Below are positions 1 to 13,066 of a stretch of DNA of 64,000 nucleotides, in pieces. Numbering within the stretch: position 1 is the first letter of the stretch; every line of letters begins with the position of its first letter. The notes under the pieces are model-generated. The model saw only the letters and a list, made by a program, of their open reading frames with translations, was not told the DNA's origin and made no database searches. Both the position numbers and the translations under genes were made by a program. Origin of the DNA: Setomelanomma holmii (taxonomy: Eukaryota > Ascomycota > Dothideomycetes > Pleosporales > Phaeosphaeriaceae); the NCBI GenBank assembly GCA_010015745.1, contig ML978284.1, positions 1 to 64,000 on the forward strand. Reading direction: 5' to 3'.

Positions 1-1401
1 ATATGCAGATAGTAGCAGTGTAGCAGGGGTACACAGCTGTTCCAGCTTCTAACACCGTACGCAAAATGAGCGACAGCACGTCCAAGACTACTGTAATTTT
101 GTTTCTAGAGACTATATCTAGAGGAAGGGGTCTCAATAGGATATCATGAGACTATTCGCAGCCCTATAAACTTGCGGAGTTGAGGTTGAAAGTCTTGGAA
201 TAAAGAATCTGGTTCGGCGCAGGGGGTTGTTCGAACTGCAGGGATGGACTTTACCCAGACCCCAACCTTTTCACAATACACCAATGAGCTCACTATCAAC
301 AAGTCTCGGAACGATCTCGGCCTCCCCATGCTCACATTATTTTCCGCCCATTCACAATCCCAACCCCACACTTGCGTTTTGGCCCCCAAACGCTCCAAGA
401 TCCGGCCGGCTACGACCCGCACCTGCAGCTGCCTGGACTCACGGCGCATTTGCTGTATCGAGTCGCTGACCTCATATCGGCGCGCGATCATGAGGCGTCG
501 TATTGATCGCGAAAGTCCTTACGCCACGCAACATTGTTGAAGGCGCTTCGCATCGTGGAGCGAGGATCGGATGTAATTGAGGCCGGTGATTACGACTGCG
601 TTCAGCTGCACGCCGCGCGAGACATGCGCTTGTGCTGGTGCTGCAATATGCGTCTCACTATGCGCTGGCAATGTTTGCAGCCTTGTCCATTTCCCGCAGG
701 AGCCTTCTATGCCTCAAGGATTTTGAGCAAGCATTGACCGGCGCGTGATTAACTTATGTTGCGACTCTGTCGGCCTAGGAAGCGGAACTATGCTGTGCAA
801 TTTCAGGATCCGTTAACTGCTTCTGTCGAAAGTCTAGAAAAAAGATTCATACTGTGGAATGTGGGGATCTGCGAACTGCTGCATCTATCCTATTGCTACG
901 GCTGTTGTGCCTGTCGATTGCGCAATGTAGGGTTATCGTGCAGGTGCAGCATCGGAAGGAAGACAAAGAGCTGCATATTCATTGTCTTGAGGAATGTGCC
1001 TAGTGTTTCAGCCTTTACCATCGCTGTGCACGGACAAAGGCGTTATGGGTTTGAAGCCTCATTTGCTCATTTGCAAGATTCATTGTTGTAGTGTTGCAGA
1101 ATCACAGCTCTTCGTTGATGAAGATCAATGATGCACAGAAGCGGCTGTGGCGGTCTCTTTGTCTGATGCTCATTGCGCAGAAGTTTGTGGTTGTTGCAAT
1201 ATTAATACACTAAGTTCGTAGAGAGCGTACTAGTGGGTATCAAGCATGAGAAGACGTGGAAATAACGTTCGAAAGCTTCTAATGAGAACCATGTGTGCTC
1301 AATGGTTGTTCCAACAAAACAAATCGAGAAATGGTGAAGCATGTACGCGAAAGAGATGCAATCTGTGCCGAAACTTCACTCACTCGCCACTGGATCATTC
1401 C
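1..1401. other. Intergenic, no supported gene
   Basis: Only short overlapping frames are open here. None has a signal peptide, a family motif or a plausible splice partner. A 115-codon minus-strand frame (144-491) is the longest, and I could not relate it to any family. Confidence 0.5.
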
Positions 1402-3799
1402 TCAATGACCCGCTGATCCACTCGGCGCATCGTCGCCACTTCTTGCCCATCGCTCCAGTTCCTCCGGCGTAGGTTGAGACACGGCAGTACTATCGCTAGT
1501 TATCGTCGCGTCGCTAAGGCCTCGAGCATGCGATGGTCTTCGTTCGCCATCAGCGTCCAGTGTTGGCTCCGCTGTCGTGTCTGCCTCATCACTCCTTGTG
1601 TTCTCTAGCGGGCTCACGACCAATTCCGCTCGTGACGGTCGCGGAGAGTCGTTATCGCCTGTGTGTTCCACAAATTTGCTTGAGTGTTTCCTTAAGACTT
1701 GAGGCGCATCTTTGTCGTGCCCAGCAAGGACTTCGTCGATGTTAGTTGACAATGAAGTGTCGCTTGGACTTCGGTTGTGGTTGGGAGGTCGCTGAAGCGG
1801 ATTCACAGGACTAAACTCCTGTCCCGAAGCTAGATGCGTGCCCTCATCCCCGGCCAGCTCTGCTACAGGTGTGCCTGATGTGTTGTTGCCCGATGAACCG
1901 CGAGTCGCACCGCGTCTTCGAGGCTTTGGACCAGCGGCGAAGTAGTCAACATCGCTGTAGCCTTCTGGCGGCGGACTGTAAAGCTCAGCTGGTGGGCTGT
2001 CGGGCGACATTTCACTGATCGGTGGTATGAGCTTATTGTCACCTCCGTAGTAGCCGACAGGCTTCGATTGAGGTGATGATGGCGCCTCAGAGCCTGTAAG
2101 TTCTGAGACACGACGGTGCTTCACCTCACCACCAGCCAATGTGGTGTCAATCTCACTTGGCTTCTCTTCTTGCTGCAGCGCCTTCTCTTTCGCTGCGCGT
2201 CGGCGTCTCCAGTACCAGAAACCTACCAGACCAAGAATGGCGAAGACTGCCACTATCCCAATCACTATTCCAGCGATGACACCAGCAGAAAGCCCGTTGC
2301 CTCCAGGATTATCTTGCCGAGTGGGCGGGTTATAAGTGGTATTGTATATGGTAAAGAGGTCTTCGTTCGGCATTGGCTCAGAGAAGTATGCTGGAGCTAT
2401 AGTGAAGTTCGCGCGCTCATAGTCGACGACGATATAAGCTTCTTGAAGGAATGTACGACCGAGGATGAAGTACCCGGTCGAGGATTTCCTGATTGGGAAG
2501 TAGTTTGTGACATTTGGGTAGATCGGAGAGCTGGCCTGCAGGTAGAATGCGGCGTAGGGAAGAGTAATGATGGTGAACTTTGCGCTATCCTGAGGTCCGG
2601 CGCCGATCTTGAAAGATACTGTGGCGTTCTGCTGGACGTTTCGATCGTGCGCAGTGCTGTTGATAGTGTAGAGATTCGTATTATTGTCGTACCCGAGGTT
2701 GAACTTCTCGACAAAGCGGTCACAGATGTTGCTCGGCAAGATGAGGTATGGAAGGGTCGAGTCAATCACTGCGCTGAAACCTCCGCTTGTGAATGATGTT
2801 GAACCTTGCTCTACGTCCGGGTCTGGCTTGTAGATGATTGATTGAACCCCCACGACCAGAGTATTATTTTGTTTGTTCGGCATACCGATAGAGGTGCTTT
2901 GCTGCATCACGAGACGAGATCGGTCGTAACCACCAAAAACCATATTTCCGGGTGTTCCTAGATTGTTATTGCCTGCTGGAGGTCAGAGGAAAGTACACTG
3001 AGCAGCCTTTGCGGTTCGAATTGGAGGTACACGGAGAAAAGCTAGCCAGCGCAGGACTGAAAGGGCAACACAGGAAAATATGCGATGATGAAGGCCACTT
3101 ACGATAGATAGCGCCAGCGGTATATCCGTAGGTAGGACTTGGGACGTTGTTGACAGCGGCAGCTAGGGCGCTGAAGTAGGTCGGCCTCGTTGCACCCGTC
3201 GGACTGATTGCGCCAACTGAAAGGCCAAGATAGCCCAAAAAGAAGTCCTTGAAGAAGTAGCTGGCCACATATTGGCTCGCGAGAGTGATGCTGTCCTTGG
3301 ACGCCTCGCCGAGTCCGACAGTTGTCAAGCCCCAGTCCCCGTCCAGTGTGCCATTTGAGGTAGGTAGAAGGAGATCTTGCGACCAATAGTACAGGTTTTT
3401 GACTGGAAGATCGTAAAGTCCTGCTAGTTTCCACTGATCTGAAGTCTCGTCCAAACCAAGCGGCTGCTGCCCATTGACGCTCATGATACCTCGACTCTCC
3501 GAACATGTTTCATTGCACCATTCATTTTGCGCTGGTACCATCGCGATCGGAAACGATGTGGAGACGAGCACTTTGAAGTCCTGACCCTTGCCTGCTCCAT
3601 CCCCGGCAATATTGATGCTGAATGTCGACCATTTTCCGTCATCCCCTTCGAAGGTTCCACTCGGCTTCAAAACCAGCGGTTTCGGCACCAATGGCGAGAC
3701 CGCCGCATCTACTCTCCTCCAAAAGGTCATGGTGTGAGCCGCTGCCACGTTCCGTGACCGGTACGATTCGGAACAATCACCCCAGCATGGACCGCACAC
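1402..3799 (-). CDS. Aspartic-protease-like membrane protein with degenerate first active site
   Basis: Two exons are joined across a 130-nt intron at 2973-3102 (GTAAGT to CAG), which restores the pepsin-like frame ending NNNLGTPGNMVFGGYD. The protein has an N-terminal lobe, a C-terminal lobe with IDSTLPYLILP around the second active-site Asp, a single membrane helix (AGVIAGIVIGIVAVFAILG) followed by RRRR, and a long Ser/Pro-rich cytoplasmic tail. In the first lobe, where pepsins have DTG, the sequence reads VSTS, so one catalytic Asp is missing. It is probably a cell-surface protein without ordinary protease activity, a known theme in fungal A1-like proteins; that is inference. The start is uncertain: Met codons at 3799 and 3730 are possible, neither gives a signal peptide, so a 5' exon may be missing from this model. 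Confidence 0.75.
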
Positions 3800-6008
3800 T
3801 GTGAAGGTTCATGAGCGCCTCAATGTTACCAGGTATAGCGAGTAAAAATCGTCGAAATGTTGCTTTGGGTGACGATGTGAGCTGCTTTGCGCCTGATTCC
3901 AAGGCGACATAGAGGTTATCGACTAGCAAGACTGGTGGAGAAGGGATCGTAAGACGAATGTGGGACACAAGGGTGTTAAGGTCAAAGAGGGGCGCAATTG
4001 GTAAGACAGACTAATGGCGTACATGCCTAAAGCGATAGGTGCAGACAACAGCCTCGTCGAGATCCCGCACAAGCTGATGGAGGGCAGCCGTAGAGCCGCA
4101 TCCTCGCAAGGCCAAGCACGTCAGGATCAAAGAAAAGTTATAATCCACTAAACACGGATAAAAGACCTTTTCGCCAGATCCTCGAGGCAGATCGAGCCCA
4201 TCTGCTTCCTGTTGATCATTAGTCCACGCCGCAGGCGGGGTATTGGTATGCAGAGAGCACCAGGCTGCGTACCACTCGCAGAGATCCTGGCACACCATCT
4301 CAGGGCGCCTAACCGGTGAATGGTTGCAGCCATGATGCAAGGTATCGAGCTGCTGATTGGAGGGTTTCCCTCTCGGAAGGATTCTGTGAGCATTGCATAT
4401 GCCGTCTGAATGTGAGCGGCCTGTTGAGCAAGACGGTCGCATACCGGCTGCAGCATGCTGAGGTGGCTAGGAACCGAGAACGAGCGATTGAGTGCCCTGC
4501 CCGCGAAATGCTTTCAGGCTTTGCTAGAACAAGGCGTAGGGCCGCTTCGCATTCTTACTCAGCCCATGTCAACGGGTCAGCCGCGGTGTTGTCAACAATC
4601 GATGCGGCCGGGCGCACGTCGCTGGCTTTCATGGTCATGGTCGAGAAGTTTTCTGTCATACGTCGAGAAATGCATTGCGACGGAGTTGTAGTATGTACAT
4701 CGCAACAAAGAAGTCATCGAGAGACGCGGACCCAGGGTGTGTGGTGTTGTGGGTCGATTATCTAGTAGGCGGCAACGACGGCCAATGGCGCCGGCTCCTC
4801 TGCCCCACCCGTGCACGGATCCCTGCATGTACAGACATCGTTCTCAGGTGGATTCCTCTAGATTACTCTTCCACTGAGCACCCGACAAAGACATCATTAT
4901 TCCTTTGCGCAACCACGCCGTATATAGGCCGCTTCCGCGGCGTTGATCGCGCTTACATATCCACAAGCCATGTCAACAAGCCAATTGTTGGTGTGGCGTC
5001 CACTCTCTGGACAGGGTGTCCCTTCTGGCTCTCCTCTTCGCTTTGTCGTATGGTCCCCAGCGTATCATAAAGAGCCGCCAGTTTGTATCTTGGTCCTGCC
5101 GAGCACTAAAGGGCGACACCCTATAGATGTCGATGATGGGCTGCAGCTACTTTGCCCAAATCAAGCAAGGCACTAGCCAGATACGGCCAATGTATTGTCC
5201 ATGTCAGCAATCGCCATGGATCAGGCTTGCGGGTAGTATCTAGGCCTATGCGCTGGTAACCACACTCCACCTTACGCCTGTCCGACCGTGCCTGCCCAGA
5301 GAGGTCGAATGCTACGCCGTATCTTGCACCTATCCCGAGCTTGCCAGGATTTACGCCACGCCGCCCAAGCTGCGTAGTCCCTGGTCTTCGTGGCTCAGGT
5401 TCACCGTTTTCTTTTGCCGGTCATGCTTTCTAGCTGTTGAGGTCTAGTACTTCGGCTCTGCCTCATCCAGCTGCTGCGGTCATGACCGTGCGGCTGTCGA
5501 ACAGTAGCCGGCCAAGTTTCTGGCCGCCTTCAGCTTGCATATACTCCACCCCAGCCATCATGTTTACCTTCCTTAGTAAACGGAAATACTGGCGGATACC
5601 TGAGTGAGCCCTGCCGCACCAGCTCGATAGGAAGTTACCGTCATCTGCAGGTCCCTCGCTAGTATTCGTCATCGCCTTATAGTCCAGTGCTGCCACTTGC
5701 CGCTCCGTTGCTCGACTTCTGGTCTTCAGCCCATCGTTTCGTCACAAGGTACGTCAAACCCCAAATGAATTATGAAGTCTAGCATTTGTCACCCGATGGA
5801 TCGTTCTGTCTGTCATCTTCGCCATTGTCGATGGTGCAACCTTGTGCCCTGCTTCTGTACCCTTGTCAAACCTCAGCCAAACCACAGTTTCCTGCACATG
5901 AGATTATCGCCGATGGTATACAACATCCCGTAACGTGTATGTCTGACTTCCCCAGCTTCGCGCCGCGTGCCACTTGTTTGACCGGCATAGCATTCGCTCG
6001 CTTTCAGA
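3800..6008. other. Gene-poor stretch with one possible decayed gene
   Basis: Apart from the fragment at 4011-4638 I see no supported gene, RNA or clear repeat. The sequence just before 6009 is the promoter side of the adhesin gene. Confidence 0.4.
4011..4638 (-). pseudogene. Possible decayed or unrecognised gene
   Basis: A Met codon at 4638 begins a short exon that can splice through GTAAGA (donor 4558) to CAG (acceptor 4497) into a frame reading ALNRSFSVPSHLSMLQPVCD, then a helical Gln/Ala-rich stretch. Around 4310 the coherent protein signal moves to a second frame, which runs to 4011 and contains QDLCEWYAAWCSLH. The shift between frames could be a short intron I cannot place, or a frameshift. 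The composition resembles the C-terminal part of a fungal regulator, but I do not recognise a family. Confidence 0.25.
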
Positions 6009-9000
6009 ATGCGCGGACTGTGGCCATGGCTGGCAATTGCAAGCTTCGCAATTGCCCAGAACAATGACACAGTCATACCTCTCGCTCAGCGACTTAAGCC
6101 TTCATCATCACCGGTGCCAACATCATCCGCAGCGCTTGCGTATGCAGCAGATAGCGGCAAAGGCGGTGGAAAGGACGACAAGTCATCAACCTGCCAAAAA
6201 GACACATCGTACATCAAGGTTACGGAAACATGTACGGTCACTTCCTGGTCAACCGAAAAGCACACGGTCACGACCACGTGTACCTCAACCTCGACCACTA
6301 CATGCACGGAATTCATAACAGTGACGCATAATAACACGATCACTCAAAAAGAGACAGAAGTGAGTTATCGCTCTCTCCTTCATGTTTTGCATCTTGGCAT
6401 ACCAGCCCCAGAAGAAGCAGTGGCATCAAAAATCAGAGACCGCGCTCCAAGATAGTCTCGTGGAAACTCGACATGAGGCGTTGGGAATGTCGAAAGTGGC
6501 TCGAGGTGCACTTTATTGCCGAGGAATTGCGAACATAGCATGGTTCTAGTCTCCGGCATCGAATGGACAGAGCTGACCTCTCCTAGACAAAGACCAGTAC
6601 CGTAACAGAACCAGGCAAGAATGTCACAATTCCAGGACCAACAACGACAACGACCTGCACGGTCACAATCGTGTCTCTTGTACCTACGACAGCCATTTCA
6701 TTCGTGCCAACCAAGGCGATCAGCTACGTGCCAACTTTGAGCCTTGTCAAGACAACAGAGTACGAGACTTTCCGCACGACAGCAGTGGTCACCAGCGTCC
6801 AGATATCGGTGACCACTAGCGTCGTCACATCGACCTCAACCTCGAAAGAATACATCACGATAACATGTGAGTCGTACGTCCACGAGCTCTTCTTTGAGAC
6901 TAACGAATCGCAGTGCCGGGAACGACCTCGATATCTGTTTCGACCCATTACGTGACAGTTCTGGAGACCTTAACCTTGACAAATTATATCTCGGTGACGC
7001 AAACAATTCCAGGCCCAACCCAGACCTTGGAAAAGACCCTACCCGGACCAACTCAAACGCTTGAGAAAACACTGCTAGGGCCCACTTTGACCATCGAGAA
7101 GACCTTGCCAGCGCAGACATCGACTTTGGAGAGGACGCTGGAGCGTACGGAAACTCTTGAGCGGACTGCCACCCTGGAGAAGACTTCGACGTTGGAGCGC
7201 ACACTAGAACGAACCACCACGCTCGAGAGAACAGCTACCGCTACTTTGGAAAGGACAGCTACCGCCACTCTGGAACGAACAGCTACCGCTACGCTGGATA
7301 GGACGGCTACAGCCACAATTGATCGGACGCTAGATCGAACCCTAACTCTAGATCGAACCCTAACACGTGATGTAACTCGAGATATCACGCAAACACTGGA
7401 GAGAACGCGGACAATTGCGACCACAGAAGTCATAAATCGCACGATCACGCAAATTTCGGTATCGGTCAGCACACGTCTGTCCACGATTACACTCCCGGTA
7501 GGTTGCTTTTCTATTGCTCGAAGAAGCGCAATGGTTGGGGCTCCGAGGTCAAGTTGAGATCCATGAGGCACAAACCGCATTAAGCCCGTTTCGGCCAAAT
7601 GCTCGAGCTCTTCCTCTATCGAAGACTAGGAATGCGCAGAATCAGCTAATAAACTGCAGGCATCCACGATTGTAACAACTACAACGGTGCAAGGTCCCAC
7701 TCGTTTCATCACCACCCAGCTTCCGCCAAGGACCGTGATACAGACGGTAATTTCCACCTCGACCCTCCCCCGAGTCACCGTAACAACAGTCTCCACTAAG
7801 CCAGCAAGCACAGTAAGTATTCGCACTTTTTCCATCAATCTTCTCTCATAAAAGACCTTGCAAATGTGCCCAAGTTTTGGTACTAAGTGTTGCATACTCC
7901 GACTTGGGCGTTATGGGCCGAAGCGGATTAGGCAGTAGACCAGCACCACTTTTGCACTCTCACACGCATGTGCTGATCACCGAACTTTTAGATTATCTCC
8001 ACGAGGACGCTGCCGCCAGTTACTGTTACTAGCATTAGCGTTCAGCCGCCTGTGACGATTGTGTCGACACTGACGCTGCCGGCGAGCACCGTTGTTTCAA
8101 CTATTACGCTTCCGGCCGGAACCAGCACAATAACAACACAATTGCCAGCCAGCACCATTCTTTCAACAATCACACTTCCGGCGGTCACAAACACAATAAC
8201 AACCCAACTGCCCGCATCCACCGTCCTTTCTACAATAACACTGCCAGGAGTTGTCACTACCGTAACGACCCAATTGCCTGCAAGCACCGTAACGACTTTG
8301 CTTTTCAGCACCGTGACTTTGCCCGGCCAGACCATCGTCAGCACACTTCCCGGCTCAACTCAAGTAATCACGACCCAAGTTCCTGCGTCCACTATTGTTT
8401 CGACAATTCTTGTTACTCAAGTCTTGACTCTGACACAAGTCGTTCCTACAACCATTGTCCAGACCATGTACCCGACATCGATAGCACCCTCCGCGATAGC
8501 ACCCTCCGCGATAGCACCCTCCTCGATAGCGCTATCAAGCGCACCGGTCTCTTGCACGAGCAATTGTCAAATTGACGTCACTGCCACTCGGCTAGCATAC
8601 CCAGGAACCGTTGTGATCGCGACCACATTCGTCCCAACGGTGACACTGGACCTTTCCACCAATGCTGCGGGAAGCGTGGTCAGCACCAGACTTTACACTC
8701 AGCCATTGCCTGTCGCCTCTTCATCGATCACCTGGAATTTCTCCGGCGTCCCACTCACCTGGCCTACGGTGTACGCGGCATACAATACATTCAATCGCGT
8801 GTCCATTACCCCAATCGGCGGAGTCTGCTCTACTTCGACGTTCTCATTGGCGTTACCATCGCCAACAGACTACCGCCCGCTCATTGTTGTAGAATCGAAC
8901 ATCCCAAACCCAGCTATGGTCGCTCCAACCGTCATCAGCTACCTGAATACCCTTCCCACCGTTCTTGCTCAGCTTGGTGGTCCAATCGGTAGTAATGCTT

Positions 9001-9599
9001 GCGACCCTATTGTTGGTCCGATCGGCGAAGAATCTACACAGACCCTAGGCACAACGACTTCCGTGCAGACTCGCCCAGCGACAGGCATCACAGCGACACA
9101 ACGAGTTCCCGCGGAAGCCGACACCGCCCCAACATCAGTAGTCATTTCTGACGCCCCAATATCGGCATCACCTCAACCTCCGCCATCAAGTGCCGCAGCT
9201 CCACCACCTTCGAGTGCGGCTCCAGCACCTTTAAGTAATACTCCCGTTCTGCCACCAAGTCCGAGCCCGGAGCCGAGCAGTCAGGCTCATGCCCCGTCCA
9301 GTGCGCCCCCACCACCACCCAGTAGTGTACCTCCTGAAAGCAGTCGTGCTGACTCCGCTTCTCAAGTATTGCCTTCCCCTCCTCCTCCATCAGCCCAGCA
9401 GTCATCTGTGGCTCCTCCCGTGTCGCTACCCGTGCCTATCACGCCGAGCCGATCGACTACGCCATCGAGAGCACCTTCCGACGGCATCACATCGGCACCT
9501 CGACCGAGCTCGAGCATTTCGCAGTTCACTGGCGCAGCCGCATTACCCACCATGGCAGGGTGGCTTGGCGCCGCAGTTGTTGGCTTAGGCCTGCTTTGA
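6009..9599 (+). CDS. Giant Thr/Ser-rich GPI-anchored surface protein (adhesin-like)
   Basis: Five exons (6009-6359, 6587-6866, 6914-7497, 7660-7812, 7992-9599) join in phase to give about 991 residues. It starts with a signal peptide (MRGLWPWLAIASFAIAQ), then a Cys-containing region rich in T-[VC]-T motifs. A block of LERT/LEKT repeats follows (exon 3), then TITLPAST-type repeats (exon 5), a more globular part with several Cys (about 8540-9010), a Pro/Ser linker, and a hydrophobic C-terminus ending GAAVVGLGLL that fits a GPI-attachment signal. The role inferred is a wall-bound, heavily O-glycosylated stalk or adhesin. The ligand is unknown. Introns sit between repeat blocks, and the number of repeats probably varies among isolates. 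Confidence 0.8.
7009..7440 (+). repeat. Degenerate coding minisatellite (LERT/LEKT repeats)
   Basis: Inside exon 3 of the adhesin gene, units of roughly 12-24 nt encode runs of TLEKT, TLERT, ATLERTAT and TLDRT. The repeats drift gradually from LEKT to LERT to LDRT, as expected from tandem expansion followed by divergence. Confidence 0.8.
8052..8420 (+). repeat. Coding repeats (TITLPAST family)
   Basis: Imperfect repeats encode alternating VVSTITLP and TITTQLPAST units in exon 5 of the adhesin gene. They predict a regular, beta-rich, O-glycosylated stalk. Confidence 0.75.
8479..8530 (+). repeat. 15-bp tandem repeat, three copies
   Basis: Three near-identical 15-mers (CGATAGCACCCTCCG) run from 8479 to 8523 plus a partial copy. 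They encode IAPSA repeats in frame with the adhesin. Confidence 0.85.
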
Positions 9600-11165
9600 A
9601 CTCTTCACACGAGAGAAAAGCACGAATCATGTTGTTTGACGTTTAATGTAATAATGATGGACGCAGCACACCTCGCTGTGCATAATATGCTGGACATAAT
9701 GAAATGGACAAAGTACACTTCGATCTGATTAAGTCACTGGCTATCTGTGTGCAATTCCGAGACGCGACATGGTGCAGATATCTCCACATTTAGGGCACAT
9801 CGCAAACCATCTCGAAGCACCATAGATTTAATTGCACTGCGCCAAACTTTGTCCTAACTTCATTCTAAAGCTGATGTTGATCATGCGTCACAGCCTGCTA
9901 TCTTGGTGCTTCGCTTGAAATTACTGGCATGTCTGCTTCCGTCCCAATCCGTGCTCCGACCTATGGTATCTTCCTACGTGCTGCCCTACCATCTCCAGCC
10001 CACTTCACATAGCGGCCGCCAACCTACCAACAAACTCTAACTCAGCCTCTTTCGGCACCCCTCCTGATTCCCTTCGCTCCAACTTCCCACGACCAGCAGC
10101 TTTCCATGCTTTTTCTACACTTCGTGGTCCAAGCAAGCTTTTTCGCTACCACGACCCAGGTCCGGCTTCAGCTGAAAACTTGTGCGCCACTACGCAACGC
10201 CACGACATGCGGGACTGACCCGCTGGACTGGCCGCGGAGAACGTTTGTACGCTTGCGAACTCTGCAGATTTCGTGCGCTACGGGCCGCGCCTTGGTGACG
10301 CTTTGGGTGTGTTATGCGACTGTGGCGCGGATCGGCGATGGTTGTGGAGAGGGTATGATTATGCAGCAAATTGGCGTTCAGCTAAGGTGCATATGTGGGA
10401 GAGATGCGCAGGTGCGTAAGCAGGTCGCTTACGGAAGAGGGTAGAGGCAGCTTGCGAGAGGACTAGATGGGGGAGATGTGCAGCAATTGGTACGATTGGG
10501 GCGCATGGAAGGCTTCAGGTCGCTCGCACCTTATACATGTGTGGTAAGAGAAGGCAACGAGCTTCGAAGCGAATGCTATTGGACCCAGAGACGCTGACAC
10601 GCCTTTGCTTTTGGACATGATGGCTTCAGCTCCAGCTGCAAGATCCTCTACGCCAACTGGCAAAGGCTGGGTATCTCGAGTGGGGACGTTACCTTGACCG
10701 CGCGTTTCCTTCAAGCTGACTCGCAAGTTTCGAAGGCTGGACTTGCGCGATCACCTACTCAAGGCTCGGCCAGCAGTCGCTTGTCATTGATGAAGCCATA
10801 GCATGAATTGACACGATGCTGGAAATTACTCGGTAACACGCATATGCGTCCATTTGAAATCAGCCTGCACCTCAACATGACGGTTGAGAACTTGAGACCT
10901 TATTTGAGCTCCAACTTTCAGTGTTTGAAGCCCGATCAACGAGCCATAAAGCTTATGCAAGAACACATATGTCTACTTGGGTGACACAGGGCTGGTGCAT
11001 GATGTTGTTGGTGAACTGAATAGTAAAAAACCGCAGGAGATGGCAAATGTGATTGTAGTTCAGCTTCTGCGCAACGCGTTATACAGACTCTAACTTCCCT
11101 GAAAGGCCATGTTCAAGACATTTCCAACCACTCCCTGTCCTCTCTTGATCTCTAAATCCTGCTGC
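9600..11165. other. Intergenic, no supported gene
   Basis: The stretch lies between the 3' ends of two convergent genes. A 112-codon plus-strand frame at 10106 has no recognisable motif. I see no RNA gene or repeat. Confidence 0.5.
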
Positions 11166-13066
11166 TCAGAACAAGCGTCCCTTAGTCTGCTGCATCTTCG
11201 CGACGTTGTAGTTCTTGATGAGGAACACCCAAACGAGACATAGTCCCATGATTGCTGTAACCGCGATAATCATTCGCTTCTGTGCGATACCATAAGCCTG
11301 CTCGATCGCTATTCTTGTAGGTGTTCCTGTCTCATAACTCAGCTGCAGGTCCAGACTTCCAACAATGTCTTCCAAGCTTCCCAGTGCATCCTCGGGAAGC
11401 AGACTGGCCAAAGCTTGCGGAAAGCTGTTCGTCCAAATTGCACCACAGATTGTACTGCCACAACGCCGCCCAGCCATCCGAAGATATTCAGCAGTGCCAG
11501 AACAGTAGCAATGTGCTGGTGACTCGAGGCTGCCATGACCGCGATCTGCTCGCAGAGAATGATGATGGCACCGCCGATTGCGATAAAAATATGGCACATG
11601 ACGAGATACCCAACGGAGGTATTTGGGTGGCGGAAGTATATCATCAAGCCCTGACCAAGGATGTAGATCGGAACAGCGATGAAGAGTAGGCAGCGGAAGT
11701 ACCCAGTCTTGCTGATCACCAAACCAATGGACAAGAGCAGAACGCCAGACAGGACGTCAAAGGTCGAGCTGACGTATCCTGCCTCTGCAATGGTGAGGTG
11801 TGTCACGACTTGCAGGAAAGACGTGAAGTATGAGTTCCATGCGTAGTAGCTAATTTGATAGGTGAAGGACAGCAAGCACGCGCCAAGAACGGAGCGACTC
11901 GTGAGCAGATTGAATGGCAGGAACGGAGTCGCAGCTGTGATGCGCTCATGGAGACCAACGAGGATCAAGAGTACGAACCCAACGACAAGCATGGCAATGA
12001 TGTAGTCGGTAGACCAGCCATTCGGAGCTGAGTCAGCCAGTGTGAAAGGGAGGAGGAAGATGACAAGGCCGGCGGCCAAGAGGAAGGATCCCGGTACTGG
12101 AAAGTGTCAGTTGTGAGCGATACAGATTTGAGCAGGGACCTCACCATCGAATTCCCTGATGTAAAAGATTATGCTCTGTATCAAAGTGCTTTGGCTGGGC
12201 TCCCGAACCAAGACGCCTTCTTGTCTTGCTTTCCTCAGGTTAATTTTCAATATCACATAGAGCGGCGTAGCCACAAACGGCAAAATGATGGCGAATGTGC
12301 CGAACCCCCAGCGCCAACTGATGTTCTCATAGAATCCCTCAGCCGCCTTCGGTCCTGCAAATGCAGTGATGATGTACGGCGATGATGTGAAGGCGAAGGC
12401 TAGCCCTCGATGCTTCAGGCTGGATGAGTCGGCGGTGACGACGTCGACACAGTAGATCATGCCTCCGAATCCGATGGTGTAGAAGACATTGGCGGCGCAA
12501 AAGGTGGCCAGGGATTTGCACGCCGCCATCAAGATCAAGCCGAGCGTCGCAAAGCAAACCATAACCGCAAAGCCTTCCGCGCGACCCCAAAGATCAAGGA
12601 GCTTGGCAGTGGGGATACAAACCGCTGCAGTCATGGAGTTGGAGACGATGTAGATGACTGTGAGAAGCGAGTGTTGTTCGAAGCCCGAGGTCACGTAGTG
12701 CATCAAATTAGAGGTGATGGATGATTGGAAGGCATTGGTCAGGTAGAGAAACCACATGCTAGACAAAAGTCAGCCTTTTCTCTGCAAAGTGGAATATAAG
12801 GCATGCTCGGATCACAGCGCAGCCCGACAGTCTTGTGAGGAGTGAGGAGTAACATACCATACGAATGCACAAGCCAACGACGTCTTCGTCCACGTCAAAG
12901 TTACTGCCTCTACATTCCTGACACCACTCTGCGCGTTCATATCTGGGCTCGTGGCCGCTTCGACCTTGCGAATTGCCTCCTCTTCTCCTATGTCCATAGT
13001 GCTCATGTTTCGCTTGGGATCCTGCCTGTGACGGGCGTCATGATACGTGACTTCAATCGAATTCAT
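11166..13066 (-). CDS. Siderophore-iron transporter (MFS), frameshifted
   Basis: Exon 1 is 12858-13066, exon 2 12145-12758 and exon 3 11166-12096, with introns of 99 and 48 nt. The protein is a 14-helix MFS of the siderophore transporter type (Arn/Sit/MirB-like), with the family features FDVPGSFLLAAGL, GWSTDYII and a late GAIWTNSFP motif. It would import ferric siderophores at the plasma membrane. Near 11457-11460 one base is missing relative to the conserved GG-V-x-G-S turn: the first frame ends in unrelated sequence, and the GSTICGAIWTN continuation lies in the next frame and runs to a normal C-terminus at 11166. No intron explains the change. It is therefore either a recent pseudogene or a sequence error. 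The promoter carries iron-type GATA and CCAAT sites. Confidence 0.85.

Noticed and set aside
7337..7362. Two copies of AACCCTAAC, like the telomere repeat
   Set aside because: They are not in tandem and are explained by the coding repeats RTLTLDRTLT of the adhesin gene.
8042..8344. Open frames on the minus strand through the adhesin repeats
   Set aside because: They are antisense shadows of repetitive Thr/Val codons; the plus strand has the signal peptide, splice sites and GPI end.
10106..10444. 112-codon plus-strand frame as a possible small gene
   Set aside because: It has no signal peptide, conserved motif or splice support, and its composition looks random.
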